Assembly: GCF_018139145.2 (NCBI RefSeq)
Contig: NC_059478.1
Location: 8,122,001 to 8,186,000, forward strand
Source: Gymnogyps californianus
Taxonomy: Eukaryota; Chordata; Aves; Accipitriformes; Cathartidae
Length of the DNA stretch: 64,000 bases
Direction of reading: 5' to 3'
A program made the translations under genes and the position numbers. Within the stretch, counting starts at the first letter, position 1. The number at the start of each line of letters is the position of its first letter. Positions 11,743 through 25,500 of this stretch are shown one piece after another. The notes beneath the pieces are model-generated. The model did no database searches. It was not told the DNA's origin and saw only the letters and a list, made by a program, of their open reading frames with translations.

Positions 11743-12755
11743 ATGGGGCTGTTGGAGCGTGGCCGGCAGCCCCCCACACACACACTAGGACACGTGAGGG
11801 GTGAGTGCTGCCTGAGAGGCAGTGGCTAAGCCAGGGTCTCGCACCACAAAGCCCACCAAGAAACCATGTTTTGGCCTTCAGTGTGAGAGGGTTCAGGCAA
11901 CTGGTAAAGGCTTAAAAGTGGACCTCTGGGGAGCACCAGGGCTATACTGTGTCAACCTGAAGAGAATCGCACATTTTCCCCTTCTGAAAATACCAACTCA
12001 AAACATAGTGTGCTGCAGACCCCGTTGAAACTCACTACTTGCTACCTGAGAAGATGCCGGTGCCAGTGGCCCCACATGGTGTCATGGCCCTGGTGAGCTG
12101 GGGACAGCCGGCGGGCATTGAGGAGGCCCCTCGAGCCAAGGCTGCGGGTGGCTGGGCTGTGCCACGCCGCAGGCAGTGGTGTGGGAACGAGTAGTGCAGA
12201 GGCCTGAACTGCCCACCCCGAGCCATGGCTGGCCACCCTGCCCGGGCACTTGGCACTGTGACTGCTGTATGACTGGCACCTGCCTGTGAGCTGGCTTGTT
12301 ACATGTGATATGTTCATTTTGCGTTAAGTTATCAACCATCCCCATCCCAGAAAATGTCCCCCAACCCCTTTATTTAACTCATCCCGACTGCCTTGCAAGG
12401 AACATGCCAGAACCAGCAGTGCCATGAGGAGGGTCCCAACCCTGGAGAGAAACCATGACTGCACCGTGGTGGTGAGGCTGCTGGAGAGGCCACATGCTCT
12501 GCTGACAGGACCTGAACAACACAGCGGTGGAGAGCACTGGGGCCTGAGATGAAAGCAGCACCTCCAACCTCCTTCCCGCCCTTTCGACACATCAGGGTCT
12601 CCCATGGAGACCTGGTCCTGCCACCCCCTGCATGGTGCAGGTGGGGGGGTGCTGGCCACCATCAACGGCATGGCTTTGGCTGGCCCCCTTGTCATGGGAT
12701 ATTCTCTCCTGAGCAAAACACAGATGGTAAATAAAGGTATATTTTTCTAGTAAGT
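11743..12755 (+). other. FASLG: Predicted FASLG 3' UTR
   Basis: Non-coding sequence from the TGA stop to just beyond an AATAAA. It is fairly GC-rich and without an obvious cluster of ATTTA instability motifs. The end is inferred from the poly(A) signal only. Confidence 0.6.
12730..12735 (+). terminator. Polyadenylation signal AATAAA, likely FASLG
   Basis: A canonical AATAAA, about 1 kb after the stop codon, is followed by a T-rich stretch and GT-containing sequence. It is the first canonical hexamer I see downstream of the stop on the + strand. Confidence 0.6.
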
Positions 12756-15700
12756 GGTACTGTCCTCTCCTCATTTGGGGCAGCAGGCTTCTGCAATGGC
12801 CAAAGCCCCGAAGGTCTCTGTGATCAGGGGCCAGCACCCTGCTCCTTCTCCAGCAGCGTGGCAGAAATCTGGGAGCCTGACCCCACTTCGCTTCCTGCTT
12901 GGTGGGGCACAGCGTCCCACCATGGAGCTTTGGGGCTCCAGCATCGAAACATCAAGATTTGGGGACCAGGGAGGTGTGATGTGGGCAGCACAGACCAGGC
13001 AGCCCAAGCCCAGTTTGGCCAGCAGGAAGGGGACTGATCTCAAAACACAGGCTTGAGCTTGAGTGGGGCCAGACACTTGTTGCTGAGCAGAAGCGCTGCC
13101 ATCCCCAAAGGCACCATGCTCCTCCGTGTGCCCTCTGGCCCCAGCAGCACTTCCTGCATGGCAGTCTGAAGGGCAAGGAAAGGAAGTGGCGCTTTGGTGT
13201 TAAAAAATACCTTATTTGCTCACTCTGGTGTCTGGTCCATGGAGCTCTTCCCTTGCATGGGTTAACCCTGGGGCTGTCTGCCACGTTGCCACCAGGCAGT
13301 ACACAAAGGCTACGGCTGTGGTGCGTCATCATCTTTGCCCGTGGTCCAGCCTTCTTGCAGCTCTGATGGTGGTCACAGTGAACAGTGGTTCTTCAGCAGC
13401 CTAAAGCATTTATTTCCTTTTCCATGGTGCTGCTCTGAGCTCGGTGGTGTGTGGCCTGTGGTTTGCCGTTGCTTGCTTCAGGGAAACCTATTTCTTTGAA
13501 ACTTAGAAGTGGACTGGCTACTGGTGCGGCCAGCGTGAAGTGAACACTGCACCTCTCTGCTCACACAGCTGTTGCTGCACTCCGATACTTCCACTGCATT
13601 TCTCAGGATGGAAAATGCCTCAAAAGGTCAAAGTTTAGGCACCTTTTTGCTTGACTGATGTTTTCTTACTGTCCCCACCCCCTCCTAGTATCAGAGGGGC
13701 AAACCACATAGCGCAGGGATGGAGGTGCTGGATCCAGACCCTGCCAGGAAAGGCTGGAAGTTGCTGTCCTCTTCTGATTGCTGTTTGTGCTGTGTTGCTT
13801 TCCTAGTGTCCAGACATCCAAGTGGGGAGTGGGCATCTGTATGTACACATGCCCGCAAGCTTGCAGCTATTTCTGTAGCAAAACTAGCTGAGCACATTGC
13901 ATTCTTCCTTTCTTCACTGGCGAGCAGCTTGGAGAGAGACAGGGCATTCAGTGCCCTGAGGAAACTCACGCTGATGTTATGCTCTCTGCTAGTACTGCAT
14001 TGGTGAAGGGCTGGAAAGCTCCCAAAGGTTTCTCTAAGTCAGCACACAGCAACTCATCTCAACTGTGAACGTAGTCATCTCTGGGGCACGATGCGGCAGT
14101 TGCTATCGCTGCACATCAGGAGGGGGCAAGGATCTGTCAGTCTTTTTATCTGAAATGCTAAAGGCAACGCAGACCTGCACGTTTCAGAAACAGTGACACA
14201 GTGGGGCGGACAGTCGTGTTATAAATAGTGCTGGGATTCCTGACGTGGACAGAGCTGGCTTATCCTTGCAGGATAAAGCTAGGTGCTGCTGCTAGGCTTG
14301 CTCCTGAGTCAAAGAGCAGCTGTGACTGTGTTGAGTCAGCGGCACGGCTGCCAGTAAGACATGTGTTTCTGCTTTGTGATCCCTTCCTCAAATATTGCTC
14401 TAAACTGCCCAGACCAAATCCACTACTTAGCTTGTGGGCTCTGACTAAAGATTCAAAGTAAGGTCATGACAGGATTATACAATTTCAAACCACAAGAGTC
14501 AATTCATAGATTGTTTGTGTCACAACGGCTTTAATAAAGTAATTTGTTTATCTAGCTAATGAGCTATTCATTTAGTGAAATACTTGCTTATTGTTACCAT
14601 TAAATACTTAATGAATATTTAATGCTGACATTATTAATAGCTCTTGGCCTATATTTAAAATTATTTAATAAAACTATTCAAATTATTGAAATCTATTTTG
14701 AAACTATCAAGTATTTTGTTCTCTCGCCAGCAAGGGAGAGTGTGCACTAGAGTCTGCACTAGAAAGGATATCGCAGGTCCATCAGCAGGGCTGGCCATTG
14801 TGATGTTTGTTTTTTTCCTATCTTGAGGAAAATAAGTGACTCTTCCCTGCAGGTCATGTTTCTGGATTGCAGTGGTCTGAGCTGACCTCCTCTCTCCTGA
14901 TGGAGCAGCCTGGGCCACGTGTGGAGGTACGCCAGAGTTTGGGCACCATTTAACAGGGCTCCAGAGAGACTCTCCTCTGCGGAGAACATGGCTGACAAGA
15001 AGTGACAAGTCCAGATCATCTCCTGATAAGAGGTTTCTGGTCGGCTCCCACTGCCTGGGGGTCTTCTGGGGTTCACGTCCTTTCTTCTTAGGCACGGGTG
15101 TGCTTTCCTATGTGATCCAGCCTGAGGGACCTGGCCAGCACTGAGCCAGCAGGCACGTTGCAGGCACACAGACAGCTCTCGCGGTCAGCTGAACCCTTTC
15201 CAGGAGACGCCTGGGTGTTTGGGTGTGCAGCTGACAAAATCAGGGCTCTGCATGACATAGAAACATTTGTGCTGCTATGTGGCCAAGCACAGCAAGCTGC
15301 TTGATAGAGATATGGCCTCTTTTGTGGTTGATGCGTATCAGATGCTGCATCCTTTTTACCTGTCCTGGTGGAGGAAAGGGGAGGGCAGCACGCTAGTGTC
15401 TTAAAAACCTTGGGTAGGCTCAGTATGTACAGTAACGAAGGTGGCAGAAGGGACTGCATTATAGAAAGGACTGTATGGATAGGGTCATTGCTTCTTCTAC
15501 AGCAAATGCACAGTGGAAGCAAAGGCATGCCCAGTGAGCTCTGAGAGACAGAGTATAAGCAGGGTGAAGCAGGATGAGCAATGAGCAGGGCTGGTATGCG
15601 ATGGGTGCTGCTGCGCGGTGGGTGCTGTTTCTCACAGATCTGTGGAGATGGGAGGTGGTGTGCTGGCAAACAGTCCTGCCAGTGCCTGCTGCAGCTTCGC

Positions 15701-15949
15701 TTTCCCCAGCAGAGAAACTCTGGTCAGAGAGGGAGAAATATCCCCTGGACAGCTATGGCCAGCATCCCTCATATCAATACTGCATATTGCATCCGTGTGT
15801 CCTGACTCTTTACCAGTCCATGGTCACTCGTGATGGGGAGGAAGATGACTGGTGCACAGCAAAGGCCTGAAGGGCACCTGTAATGCAAAAGCAGAAGGAG
15901 CAGTTGCTGATCTCTAGCTGATCCTCGGCATGTGCTGAGGCATCAGGGT
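12756..15949. other. Intergenic DNA downstream of FASLG
   Basis: No gene, RNA or recognisable transposon seen. It includes an AT-rich stretch at about 14460-14710 with several TTAAT and AATATTTA-like motifs. Confidence 0.6.
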
Positions 15950-16141
15950 GTCAGAGACAAGAAATGGAGCCGCAATGTGGACTGGCTTTCGGCAGGCGTC
16001 AGAGACAAGAAATGGAGCCACAATGTGGACTGGCTTTTGGCGGGCGTCAGAGACAAGAAATGGAGCCACAATGTGGACTGGCTTTCGGCGGGCGTCAGAG
16101 ACAAGAAATGGAGCCACAATGTGGACTGGCTTTCGGCGGGC
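15950..16141. repeat. Minisatellite: four tandem copies of a 48-bp unit
   Basis: Four head-to-tail copies, each beginning GTCAGAGACAAGAAATGGAG. Copies 3 and 4 are identical, copy 2 differs at one base and copy 1 at two. The unit is a multiple of three and lacks stops in most frames, so the array is open in all three + frames and in two minus frames. That openness is a by-product of periodicity, not evidence of a gene. Confidence 0.97.
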
Positions 16142-19100
16142 TTGCTCGGATACACATCTTGGCTCAGAAACCTCACAGCTTAGTTGTTGTAGTTAGCAGG
16201 AACAGTCACCTTTGAGATGTGTTATATCTGACTGTTTCTGTAGCCCTGCCAGGGAGAAGAGCGAGCATGAGTAAGAATGGAAGAATTGATATGTCTGAAG
16301 CCACTCAAATCCTGTGAGTTCAGACAGCAACCTTCTATTTGATCTGACAAGTTTCATTGTTGCTTTGGTTGGATTTTTGGGGGTTGATTTTTTGGTTTGG
16401 GGTGGGTTTTTTTTTTTTGCTTATTCATTTACCTGAAGCCAGCTTTGGGCTTTCTAAGTTTCTGTTACAATGTCTTGTGGGGTTACTTCTTCCAGCCCAT
16501 GGAGCCGTAAAGACTCTGCCAAATTTTTACCAGGTTGGGAATGAGCATTGTCTGGTGGTTAGAAAGGGGAGAAAAAGGGAAGTGGGCTAAACTTAAATAT
16601 TGCTGTTATTTTTCTAGTAGTCTGATGTGTGGGCATATTACATCATGGTTATAAAAGTGTAATTTTAGGCATGACTAAGTGACTGAGGTTTAACGCAAAA
16701 GAGAGGATGAGGTGAGTAAAGAGAGAGGATGAGTTTTGATGCCAGGTGAGGCAAGTTGCATGTGAATTTCTTATTGATTTTAATTAAAAAAAAAAAAAAA
16801 AGAGAAAAGAAGAAAATCTTGACAACTTGTTGCTGATTCATCTCTCGGGGTAACATGGAGAGTCAAATGTTCCGTTACCTGTACATGACCGAAGCCCTGA
16901 CACAGGCGATGTGGGACTGCAGGCTGTGGTGCAGGAGACTGCTGGCAGTGTCTGCAACGGTGTCTTCTGCCAGACAGAGGTGTGAAGAGATGCTGAATTC
17001 CCTGGCCCCCGCCTGCAGTGTGACCAGCAATGCTGCTTTTGGATCATACCAGTAGGCACTGGTCTGGCTGGTTCCCCCTGCCAGGACATCGGCAGTCATG
17101 CGAACAGGCACATAGGCTTTCTGCTGTGAAGACTCATGGTTTTTTGAAAATAAGCTGCTCTTTCCTGTGGGTAGCAAAAAGACAAAAAGCTCTAGGTAGA
17201 ATAACAAACCCCAATGACCTTTCCTCTGCCTCAGTTGTCTCACCATTCCTCAGCACACTCTGTACGTCTCAGCCCTCTCTACGGAGAATCAACTTCTCCC
17301 GCCCCACTTAGAAACAAACCATCATAGAGATTTCACATCTCACTCTTTTTCCCATACTCCACAACCAGTTTCCTTCAACAACAGTTGAAAATGTCTCCTC
17401 GCAGTTTCCTTTTGTCGTTGAGGATTCCTCCGGCTCCTCTTTGTCAGGTCATTCTTGGGGAGTGAAAGCCTGCTGGTCAGCTAATTCCCTGGGACATTCA
17501 GCTTGGAAACATGCACTGGCCGGGGGAGTAGCTGGCCTTTTGAGCCATCTGAATGACTATCAAAACTGGACTGCGTGCTCTCCTGAGCCCTGTGCTGGGG
17601 AAATGCATTTCTCCTGGCATTGCTAGTGAGGTTTATGTCAACACAGAGGCAAAAGATTTCAGAAAAAGGCATCAGAGAGGGAGATTTGTCTCTCCTAATT
17701 GAAACAGTCTACAAGCTAGCTGTTCATGCTGCAGGTGTGATGAACATTAAATTCTGTAAGCAGGGTGCAATCTGTTTATGGCTGGTGCAATTCTCAGCTA
17801 TCATGGGGTCAACCAAAAAACTGGTACAAGCTGCCCAATCTCAGCACAGGCTCTGAAGGACATGCTGACAGAGTGGCTCGCTACCGTTCTCTTTATCCGT
17901 GCTCCCTGCTAAGGCTTCTGCATAGAGAACAGGTATCCAAGATTTGGCTTTCGTTAAAATCCTGAAAGAGAAATCCAAACCACGGAAGATCAGAAATGCT
18001 CTAGCAACAAAAGAGGATGTCATTTGCTCTAATCCCCTGCTCAGTTCCAACAGGGAAGGACTGGGAGAAATTCAGCATATTCAGTAGACAAATCCCATTG
18101 CTGCACTCGGTTTGAGCGAGGGCGGGTTGGGTGGGTAGTTTTTAAATAAGCAGCAGCAGCGCGCTGTTGCAGCCTTTACGATGTTCCTTGCTGTTGTGCC
18201 CTGAAATTGGTACTGCGTGTCCTAGCCATCGAGCGGTCCTGCCAGGCTGTGTGCAGCTGTGTGTGTGCACTGCTTTGCTGCTGAGAGCTAATATAAAGCT
18301 TTAACGTGGCAGGGAGTTATTGTGGCTTAGCCAGCTACTGTCTGTTAGCAGAGCTGTGGCCATAGCAAACATGATATTGCTGTCAGAGCCTTTGAAGTTT
18401 GAGGGTGGAGGGGCGTTTCTGCCTCCTGCTTGCAGCTGCACTTGCTTGTTTATCTGAGCTGCCAAGGACTTGAGTGAGGAGCTTTGTGAGGGCTCCTCTG
18501 CTGCTCTGGTGTGTGCGTTTGCAGCGAGGGCAGGGAATGACCGTTTTGAAGGTTTGCTCGAAACTCCCCACTCGCATCCTGTGGAGACCCTGCTTCCTGG
18601 GCTGGAGGATGTGACTCAGGCAAGGCTGTTGAAGGAGAGAAGAGGATGGTAATTTCTTGATCCAGCTCGAACCACCCTTAGGTACTGTCTCCCTGCCTTT
18701 GGAGTGTTTATTTTGTCACGATATGCATTTTATTTTGCACAGGGGGGAGTTCAGTGGCAAGACACGGCGTGATCCATCTGTCAGTCTATGCATCCACGTA
18801 GTCACTGTATCTAGTGCCCTCCCAGTCACAGAATAAAGATGTTTCAGACCTGGCAGGATCGTCTACGCAGTGCTACAAGAGAAGTACCAGTGCTGTGCAC
18901 TGGGCCTTGAGATGTGTGAGTTTCATTTTGATGCTAACGTAACTTGCTCCTCTGAGTGGCCCCCGTTCCCAGAGTGCCCGTAAGATGGAGAAGATACAGA
19001 GATGGTTCCCCAGCCTGGGATAAAAGCCTGGGGGAGCCTATCCTTAGTGCCTCCCCCAACGTATATCAGTGCAATGAAGGCTAGTGGCATCAAGTCTGCT

Positions 19101-20895
19101 TAGGACGCCAAGGAAAACCATGCCACAGAACTCCCCCTTGCTTCCTCTTGTGCTAGGAAATGTCCTTAGAAAGGCTTCTAGGTGCAGGTTGTAGCAGAAG
19201 GCATCCTGTGGGTCTTGTAATTTCTGTGGGTTTTGTAATTTCTACTTTGTTAGCTCATCAGACAGGCTGAGGAGAGAAGCAAGAAAGCATGAGAGAACTT
19301 GAAAATGGGCTTGGGACCTTGCACTGAGGGGCAGGGGCAAGCCTGTCCTGGCAGGGAACAGAGCACCAACAGCACCTGTCCCTGCTGGCACCAGGCTCTT
19401 CGCCAAGGGCTGGTGGTGGCCGCAGGTAGCACTGGGCGCTGGGAGCTTCTGCCTCCATGCGCTGATTCCTCTCTCGTGTGGGACCCTGGCCTGAAAGGTC
19501 TAACCACTATTGCAGCCAGAATTGTTCCCCCCACCACCATCCTTTGTCTTCATGCAGAAAAATTAAACAAGGAAACAAAAATCCAGCCCTGTTGCTTGGA
19601 GGGAGCTGGAGGATACACTGAAGGGACGGAATAAGAGAACACGGGGACATGGCAGCAGACTTCAAGGCTGCCATGCTCAAGACTGGTGTTTGGGACTGTT
19701 GGGGCTGAATGCAGAGCATACCAAAAGTCATACAACCACTGAATTTGTTGAAAAAAATCCTAAAATTGACACTTGGTAGTAGCGCTTTCGTTTCTCTGTG
19801 TTTCAGCTCATTGCCTGTAAACCATGCTTAGCACCCAACTTTATAGGACACTGAAGAAAAGCTTGCCAATTTCTCTGCAGCGCTCATATTGGGGTTATGA
19901 CCAGCATCAAAAGTGCATAAGGAAATGGTGACAGTGGTGAACCTCTCCCCTCCACCAGCCTGCAGCCAGGTCAAATCAGCACACTGAGCCCTCTGGAGAG
20001 AGAGAGTAAGATTATATGAACAAGGGACACGGCTTAGAGAAAAGAAACTAACATTTATTGTCTTAAATCACTGACTTTCCAGGAACCTCACTTAGACAGC
20101 AAGTGTTGCTTCTTTGTACAGCCTTCTTGGGAGGTTTGACCTCTTCCTTGTGACCAAATTGCTCTCCTTTGTTTTCTTGCGACTGTTTTCTGGTGATTTG
20201 TACCCTCTGCAAGTCTGGTACCACTGCTCAACACTTTGCTTTTGCTCTTAAGGTGTGAAAACCTCTTGCAGAATCACTGAATTGCCTGTTAGCAGTATGC
20301 TTCACATAATTGGTTTGGAAATTCAGTCTTTCTTTAACCGCTTTTACTCCTCTCATTATTTACTTCTAATTTCCTCTGTGAAAAAAAAGAGGAAAAAAAA
20401 AATGCTGCCCCCCGTAGCCCTACTTTTTAAAAGTGCTATTTCCTGTGGTCTTGAAGAGCAGATTGAACACAGAAATGTGAACCTGAAGTACCTTTGCACT
20501 CTCTTGCTGAGCATAAAAGGGAGCAGGTAGGCGGTGAAGCCCCATGCACTTCCAGTAACGCCCCAGCCTTGGGCGGAGCTGCTGAGTCAGCAGGGCAGCG
20601 TGTCTGTCGGGAACCCCTCCTTCCCTATGCCACTGTGTGGGGTTGTGGTCTCCAAAGGCCCTGTCAGCGGTGCAAATGTGTCTCTGCCAGAGATGCAGAC
20701 AGAAATGCTTTTTTCCCTCTCAGCGTCCCTGTGTGCTGAACAGGGCCAGCGGCTTACCTCTCTGGGGCAAGCAGGGCTGAGCCATGTGTAAAGTACTCAG
20801 ACTCTCACCTGGAATGTGCTATAGAAGTGACACATTTTAAACTTGCTAGGTGAATACTCCACACACCTCTGAATGCTTGAAATTGAAATAGTACT
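16142..20895. other. Intergenic DNA
   Basis: No gene recognised. It contains a poly-A run (16786-16801) and a short tandem duplication (about 19210-19245, unit about 18 bp containing TTGTAATTTCT). Confidence 0.6.
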
Positions 20896-21635
20896 TGTGG
20901 TGGGTTGACTCTGGGCAGCTGCCCGACAACTACCTGGCTGCTCTCTCGTTCCCCTTCCTCAACACGATGGGGGAGAAAATAAGATGGAAAAGCTCGTGGT
21001 TGAAATAAAGACAGGGAGATCACTTACCCATTACTGTCACGGGCAAAACAGACTCAATTGGGGGAAATTGCCCACTGAAAGAGATTGGGATAGTGAGAAA
21101 CAAAGACAAAACAACACTTCCCCCCCCCCCCCCTTTTTTCTTGGGCTCAACGCCTTCATTCCCAACTCCTCCATTCCCAACTCCTCTACCTGTGCCCCCG
21201 AAGCGGTACAGGAGGATGGGGAATGGGGGGCTGTGGTCAGCCCATAACAGCTCCTCTCTGCCGCTTCTCCCTCCTCACACTTTTCCCCTGCCACAGTATT
21301 GGTCATTCCATAGGCTGCTGTCCTACCCCATGCCTGCGTGGTCTCCCCGGGGGCTGCAGGGGATCCCTGCTCCGGTGCCTGGAGCGCCTCCCCCCGCCAC
21401 CTCCTCTGTCCTCGCTGTCGCAGGGCTGTTTCTCCCACTTTCCCCCCTTGCTCCTCACTGCCGGGCAGCGTTTTTCCCTTTCTTAAACACATTTTCACAG
21501 AGGCGCCACCAGCTTCGACGAGGGGCTCAGCTGTGGGTCCGTTACTGAGGTGGCTGGAACTGGCCGGAACTGGCTCTGTCCGGTGTGGGGCAGCCTCGAG
21601 CTCTCCTCACAGACACCTGCCGCCAGTGCCTGGGC
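20896..21635 (-). mobile_element. Solo LTR of an avian ERVL-like retrovirus, internally shortened and decayed
   Basis: Starts TGTGGTGGGTTGACTCTGG. It carries blocks I recognise from an abundant bird LTR family: the CTCGTGGTTGAAATAAAGACA region, TCACGGGCAAAACAGACTC, a poly-C/T tract (21120-21139), and TTCACAGAGGCGCCACCAGC near 21496. The usual central array of tandem sub-repeats is mostly missing. The far end is poorly preserved, so the boundary near 21635 is approximate and I see no target-site duplication. Sense is inferred as minus from memory of the family. Confidence 0.75.
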
Positions 21636-21922
21636 ACCGTTACCCGATGGCCTGCTTCGGGTCATACTTGAAAGGCTTGGGAAGCAGCGGCACAGCTCTG
21701 GAAAGGTGTTAATAAGAAGAAAGGTGTTAACGTGAAGCCACGTAACGTGCTCGAGCTCTGGGACCTTCTCTGGGGCTGTGCCTTTGAGCACGACAGAGCA
21801 ACACCCTGTATTGGGCATGGGAGGGTGGGCAGCACACAGAAGGATCTGGAAATGGCTGCGGAGGGGAAGAGACGCGGTTGTGCAGGTACAGTGAAAGACT
21901 TATAAGAAGATGGCTGTGGCTG

Positions 21923-22509
21923 TGTCATGGTTTAATCCCAGCCAGCAAGTAAGCGCCATGCAGCCGCTCTCCCCTCCCAGTGGGATGGGGAGGAGGATCG
22001 GGGGAAAAAAGTAAAACTCACGAGTTGAGATAAGAGCAGTTTAATAACTACAGTAAAATAAAATATAATAGTAACAGTAATAATAATAAAAATATAATAA
22101 TAACAATGATTGTAATGAAAAGGAATATAACAAAAAAAAAAGACAGAAATAAAACCTAAGAGAACACAAGTGATGCACAATGCAGTTGCTCACCGCCTGC
22201 TGACCGATGCCCCAGCAGCAATCCGCCCGTCCTGGCCAACTCCCCCCTGTTTATATACTGGGCATGACGTTCTGTGGTATGGAATACCCCTTTGGCTAGT
22301 TCGGGTCAGCTGCCCCGGCTCTGCTCCCTCTCAGCTTCTTGTGCACCTGCTTGCTGGCAGAGCATGGGAAACTGAAAAATCCTGAACTTAGGATAAGCGC
22401 TACTTAGCAACAACTAAAACGTCAGTGTGTTATCAGTATTATTCTCCCACTAAATCCAAAACACAGCACTGTACCAGCTATTAAGAAGAAAATTAACTAT
22501 CCCAGGACA
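21923..22509 (-). mobile_element. Solo LTR A (ERVL-like), with 5-bp target-site duplication
   Basis: A 587-bp element starting TGTCATGGTTTAATCCCAGC and ending CCAGGACA, flanked by the direct repeat GGCTG at 21918-21922 and 22510-22514. TG...CA ends and a 5-bp duplication fit ERVL-class integration. On the minus strand there is a TATATAAA (22250-22257) and, downstream of it, ATTAAACTG, giving promoter and poly(A)-signal order and hence minus sense. No internal viral genes are present, as expected after LTR-LTR recombination. Confidence 0.92.
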
Positions 22510-22514
22510 GGCTG

Positions 22515-25500
22515 GGACATTAGAAATGACTGGCTGCAGTCTGCGTGGGAAGATAGAGAGTAATTATGAACTAATAAGTACTATCTATGTCTACAGACAG
22601 GTATTTTTCCCCCCCTTAAATGGAGCAAACCCAAACGTAATACAAATTGCAGCCAGCCACAGAAATTAGAAAACTTTGGAGTTGGGAGTAGTTACTCCTT
22701 TTTCACCCGAAGCAACATATGTTTGATCCCTAGGCAGTATTTTCCCACGCAGCCTTTGCTGGTGGCTGAAATCTGTAGCTGTGGTTTGCAATCTGCTTTG
22801 TATTGTTCTTTGCTCTTTATTTCTGGTTGCATTTTTTTGATGCCTTTCCAGGTGACGTATGATTCTTATTGTTATCTGGTTTGATGATTTATATGTTTCT
22901 TCTCAGCATTTATTGCACTTTGATGTACAGTGGCATCATGGGGTGCGTGTGTGCACATCTACAAGTGTTACCAAGGTCCTCTCAGCAACCTGTGATGACT
23001 CACATTTTTCATGTTATCCTTTTTTTTTGTTTTTCCTTCACTGCTGTTAATGTTTGCATGAACTCAAGTCTAGGATGTACTCTATTTTAAAGTTCCCTCC
23101 AAGGGAGATACTTGCTTTATATTAAGATATTGGAATGAGTAGCTGGCAATGCTAAGGATGAGGGGAGTGTGAGCTTGACTGGAGATGCAGTGCCTGTGGT
23201 AGGCAAAAAATAGCTTAAATTGTGAACATTGGCAGGTGGCAGCCAATTGGCATGTATGCTTGTGGGTGAATGTCCAAAACAAAACTATTTTCCATCTACC
23301 ACAGTGCCTAAAGCTGATACAACATCTCTAAAGGCAGCTTCTCTCCATGCAGCTTGTATGGCATATGGGTCTGTGCCCAGGCAGAGGAGGGTACATGACT
23401 GGTGGTGGAGGGGGAGAAAATGACGGGGTGAGGAGCCGTTGTTTTCTCCGAAAGGCTGGGGCAATGGCTGGTGAAGCTGAAGGGTGCGGGACAGGCTGCA
23501 AGCAGCAGCGGGGAACAGCTTCTTGTGTCTGGGAGTCTCCTGCTATTGCACTCCAGGCCCCCTTGCACTGGAACAGGAAGCATGTGCAAAGAGTTACAAA
23601 TGCCCCAAAAGAAGCGCTGCTGATGAAGGAAATATGAGGCAGAGTAGCTAATATTGTATGGGCTGTTTATCCCACCCAGAGGTGGCTATGTTCCAGTGTT
23701 GGAGGGAGGGAAGAGCTGGTCTGTAAAAATACTTCCGATACCTTGTAAGCAAGGTTGTAGCATCTTTCTCTTTTGCCACAGAGCTTTGCTTTGCTGGCAT
23801 GAGGTGGGACCTGGAAGCTGAGGAACATGAACACCGCAGTGGCTGTGTTTGCAAGATTTTGGGACCTGGCAGAGAAGTGACTTGGGTGAGCAGCCAGCAC
23901 ATGTGTTTGGGAGGGAGGTTAGGTCACAAGGGTCCCGTGGCAAGTGCTGGGGAGCGGGAAATGCCCTGAACTCCTTGCCTGGAGGCGGGAACTGGGTAAG
24001 GGCAGGTATGGGAGCTGACAACACAGACGGGAGGAACTATATCGGGGCCCCTCAAACTCCGCTTGGATGAGCAGAGAGGGCATCCTTTCACTTCATAAGG
24101 AAATTAGATTCACAGATACAATCTCCTTTGTCTCAGAGCCTAGTATCTTGGGGACACTGGTCTGAACTGACTCTCGGTGTGCAGTTTGTGAGTGAGGGCA
24201 TCGTTACAGGGACATTTTCAGCTGAAGGGGAGCAGAGAAGAGGAGAGGTGTGGCCACACTAACCCTGCAGTAAAGGAGAAAGCTGAAAAAAGGGGCAGGG
24301 GCCAGAGGCTTGGGGGGAGGATCAGGATTTGGACGGACATTGGCATGCTGAATGAAGCCACATGTCTTCCAACCACATGAAAAAGTTCTTTGGTGGCACA
24401 AAGAAAGCTGAACAACAGGTCCCAGCTGTAGGTAGGGCAGCTCTGGGCTCCAGCCCCATGGCACATGTACCACTAACACTTAACTAAGCCAGCACCCCTG
24501 TGTCCTGCCTGTGTTCCTTGGCTCTGCCATGCAGCACTGCCAGGAGGACTTGTGGTCTGCAATGTTAGCACCCTCACCTGCCAGGGCAGTGTGGCATTGT
24601 GAGAGAGTGGTGTGATACTTCTAAACCAGCCTGGAGACAGCAAGGCCCACAGGTGATTCATAAATATTTGCATTCTGCAAATGACTCTTCTGCTGGGATG
24701 GGTGAATCACATCTGGTGGTGGTGAGGGCTTGGGGGGAGATACGGCCATTCTTTCCACAAAGGGTGGTGGAGTCTTCCCTGGCCTGGGTGCTCTGGCAGC
24801 ATGGCCTGTGCTGAGCTGAGAACCTTTTGGAAACTCCTTCCTCCCCACTGTTGAGCAAGGTGCCTGCCCGATCCTGCAGCAGTGCCCGTTCTCTGTGACC
24901 AGGTGAATGCTTGGGATGGTGCTGAGGGTGTGCAGCAGTGCCACCTGGCACCCATGGAGTTTCTGGCTCCACGCTGGCCAGGGACTCTGGGACTGGGAAC
25001 TACAGAGTGGGCTGACACATGCCAGCACCCTGCCCTACTTTTTAGCCCTGCCTGGTGCAGGAGGCTGGACAGGGGCTCTCCAGAGAGCCCTTCCCACCTT
25101 CTTAGGCTATGGCTTGATGCCAGGTCCTGGCTCAGCCCCAAGCTAGAATTGTCCTTCCTCTGTGCAGTGTCTCCGCAGTCGGGGTGATACTCTCACGCAG
25201 GGAAACTCTCCTCCAGCAGCCAGGGAGAAGGAGAGGATGTGCAGGAGGGGCTGAACAGCTCCTCCCCATTCCAGACACCTTTAGGGTGACAGGCTTGTTC
25301 CACCCGTAGGTGCTCGCGGCAGGCTGTCCCCCGTGACGCCTCTCTGCCACCTGGAAAGGAGCATAACAGTAGCGATCGTGATAAACAGCTCGGGGCTTAT
25401 TAGAACAGCAGATACAAACAGAAAATGTTTCCTCTTTATTTCGTGTAAACACAGCTACAGGAAATCGAGCGATCTTGGGCAGGAAGCAGAGGTTAGTGAG

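Noticed and set aside
15932..16215. Repeat-protein ORFs of about 80 aa across the minisatellite
   Set aside because: They arise in several frames at once because the 48-bp unit is a multiple of three and stop-poor.
21093..21548. 151-codon proline-rich open frame
   Set aside because: It lies inside the ERVL-like LTR; the proline-rich reading comes from its C-rich tracts.
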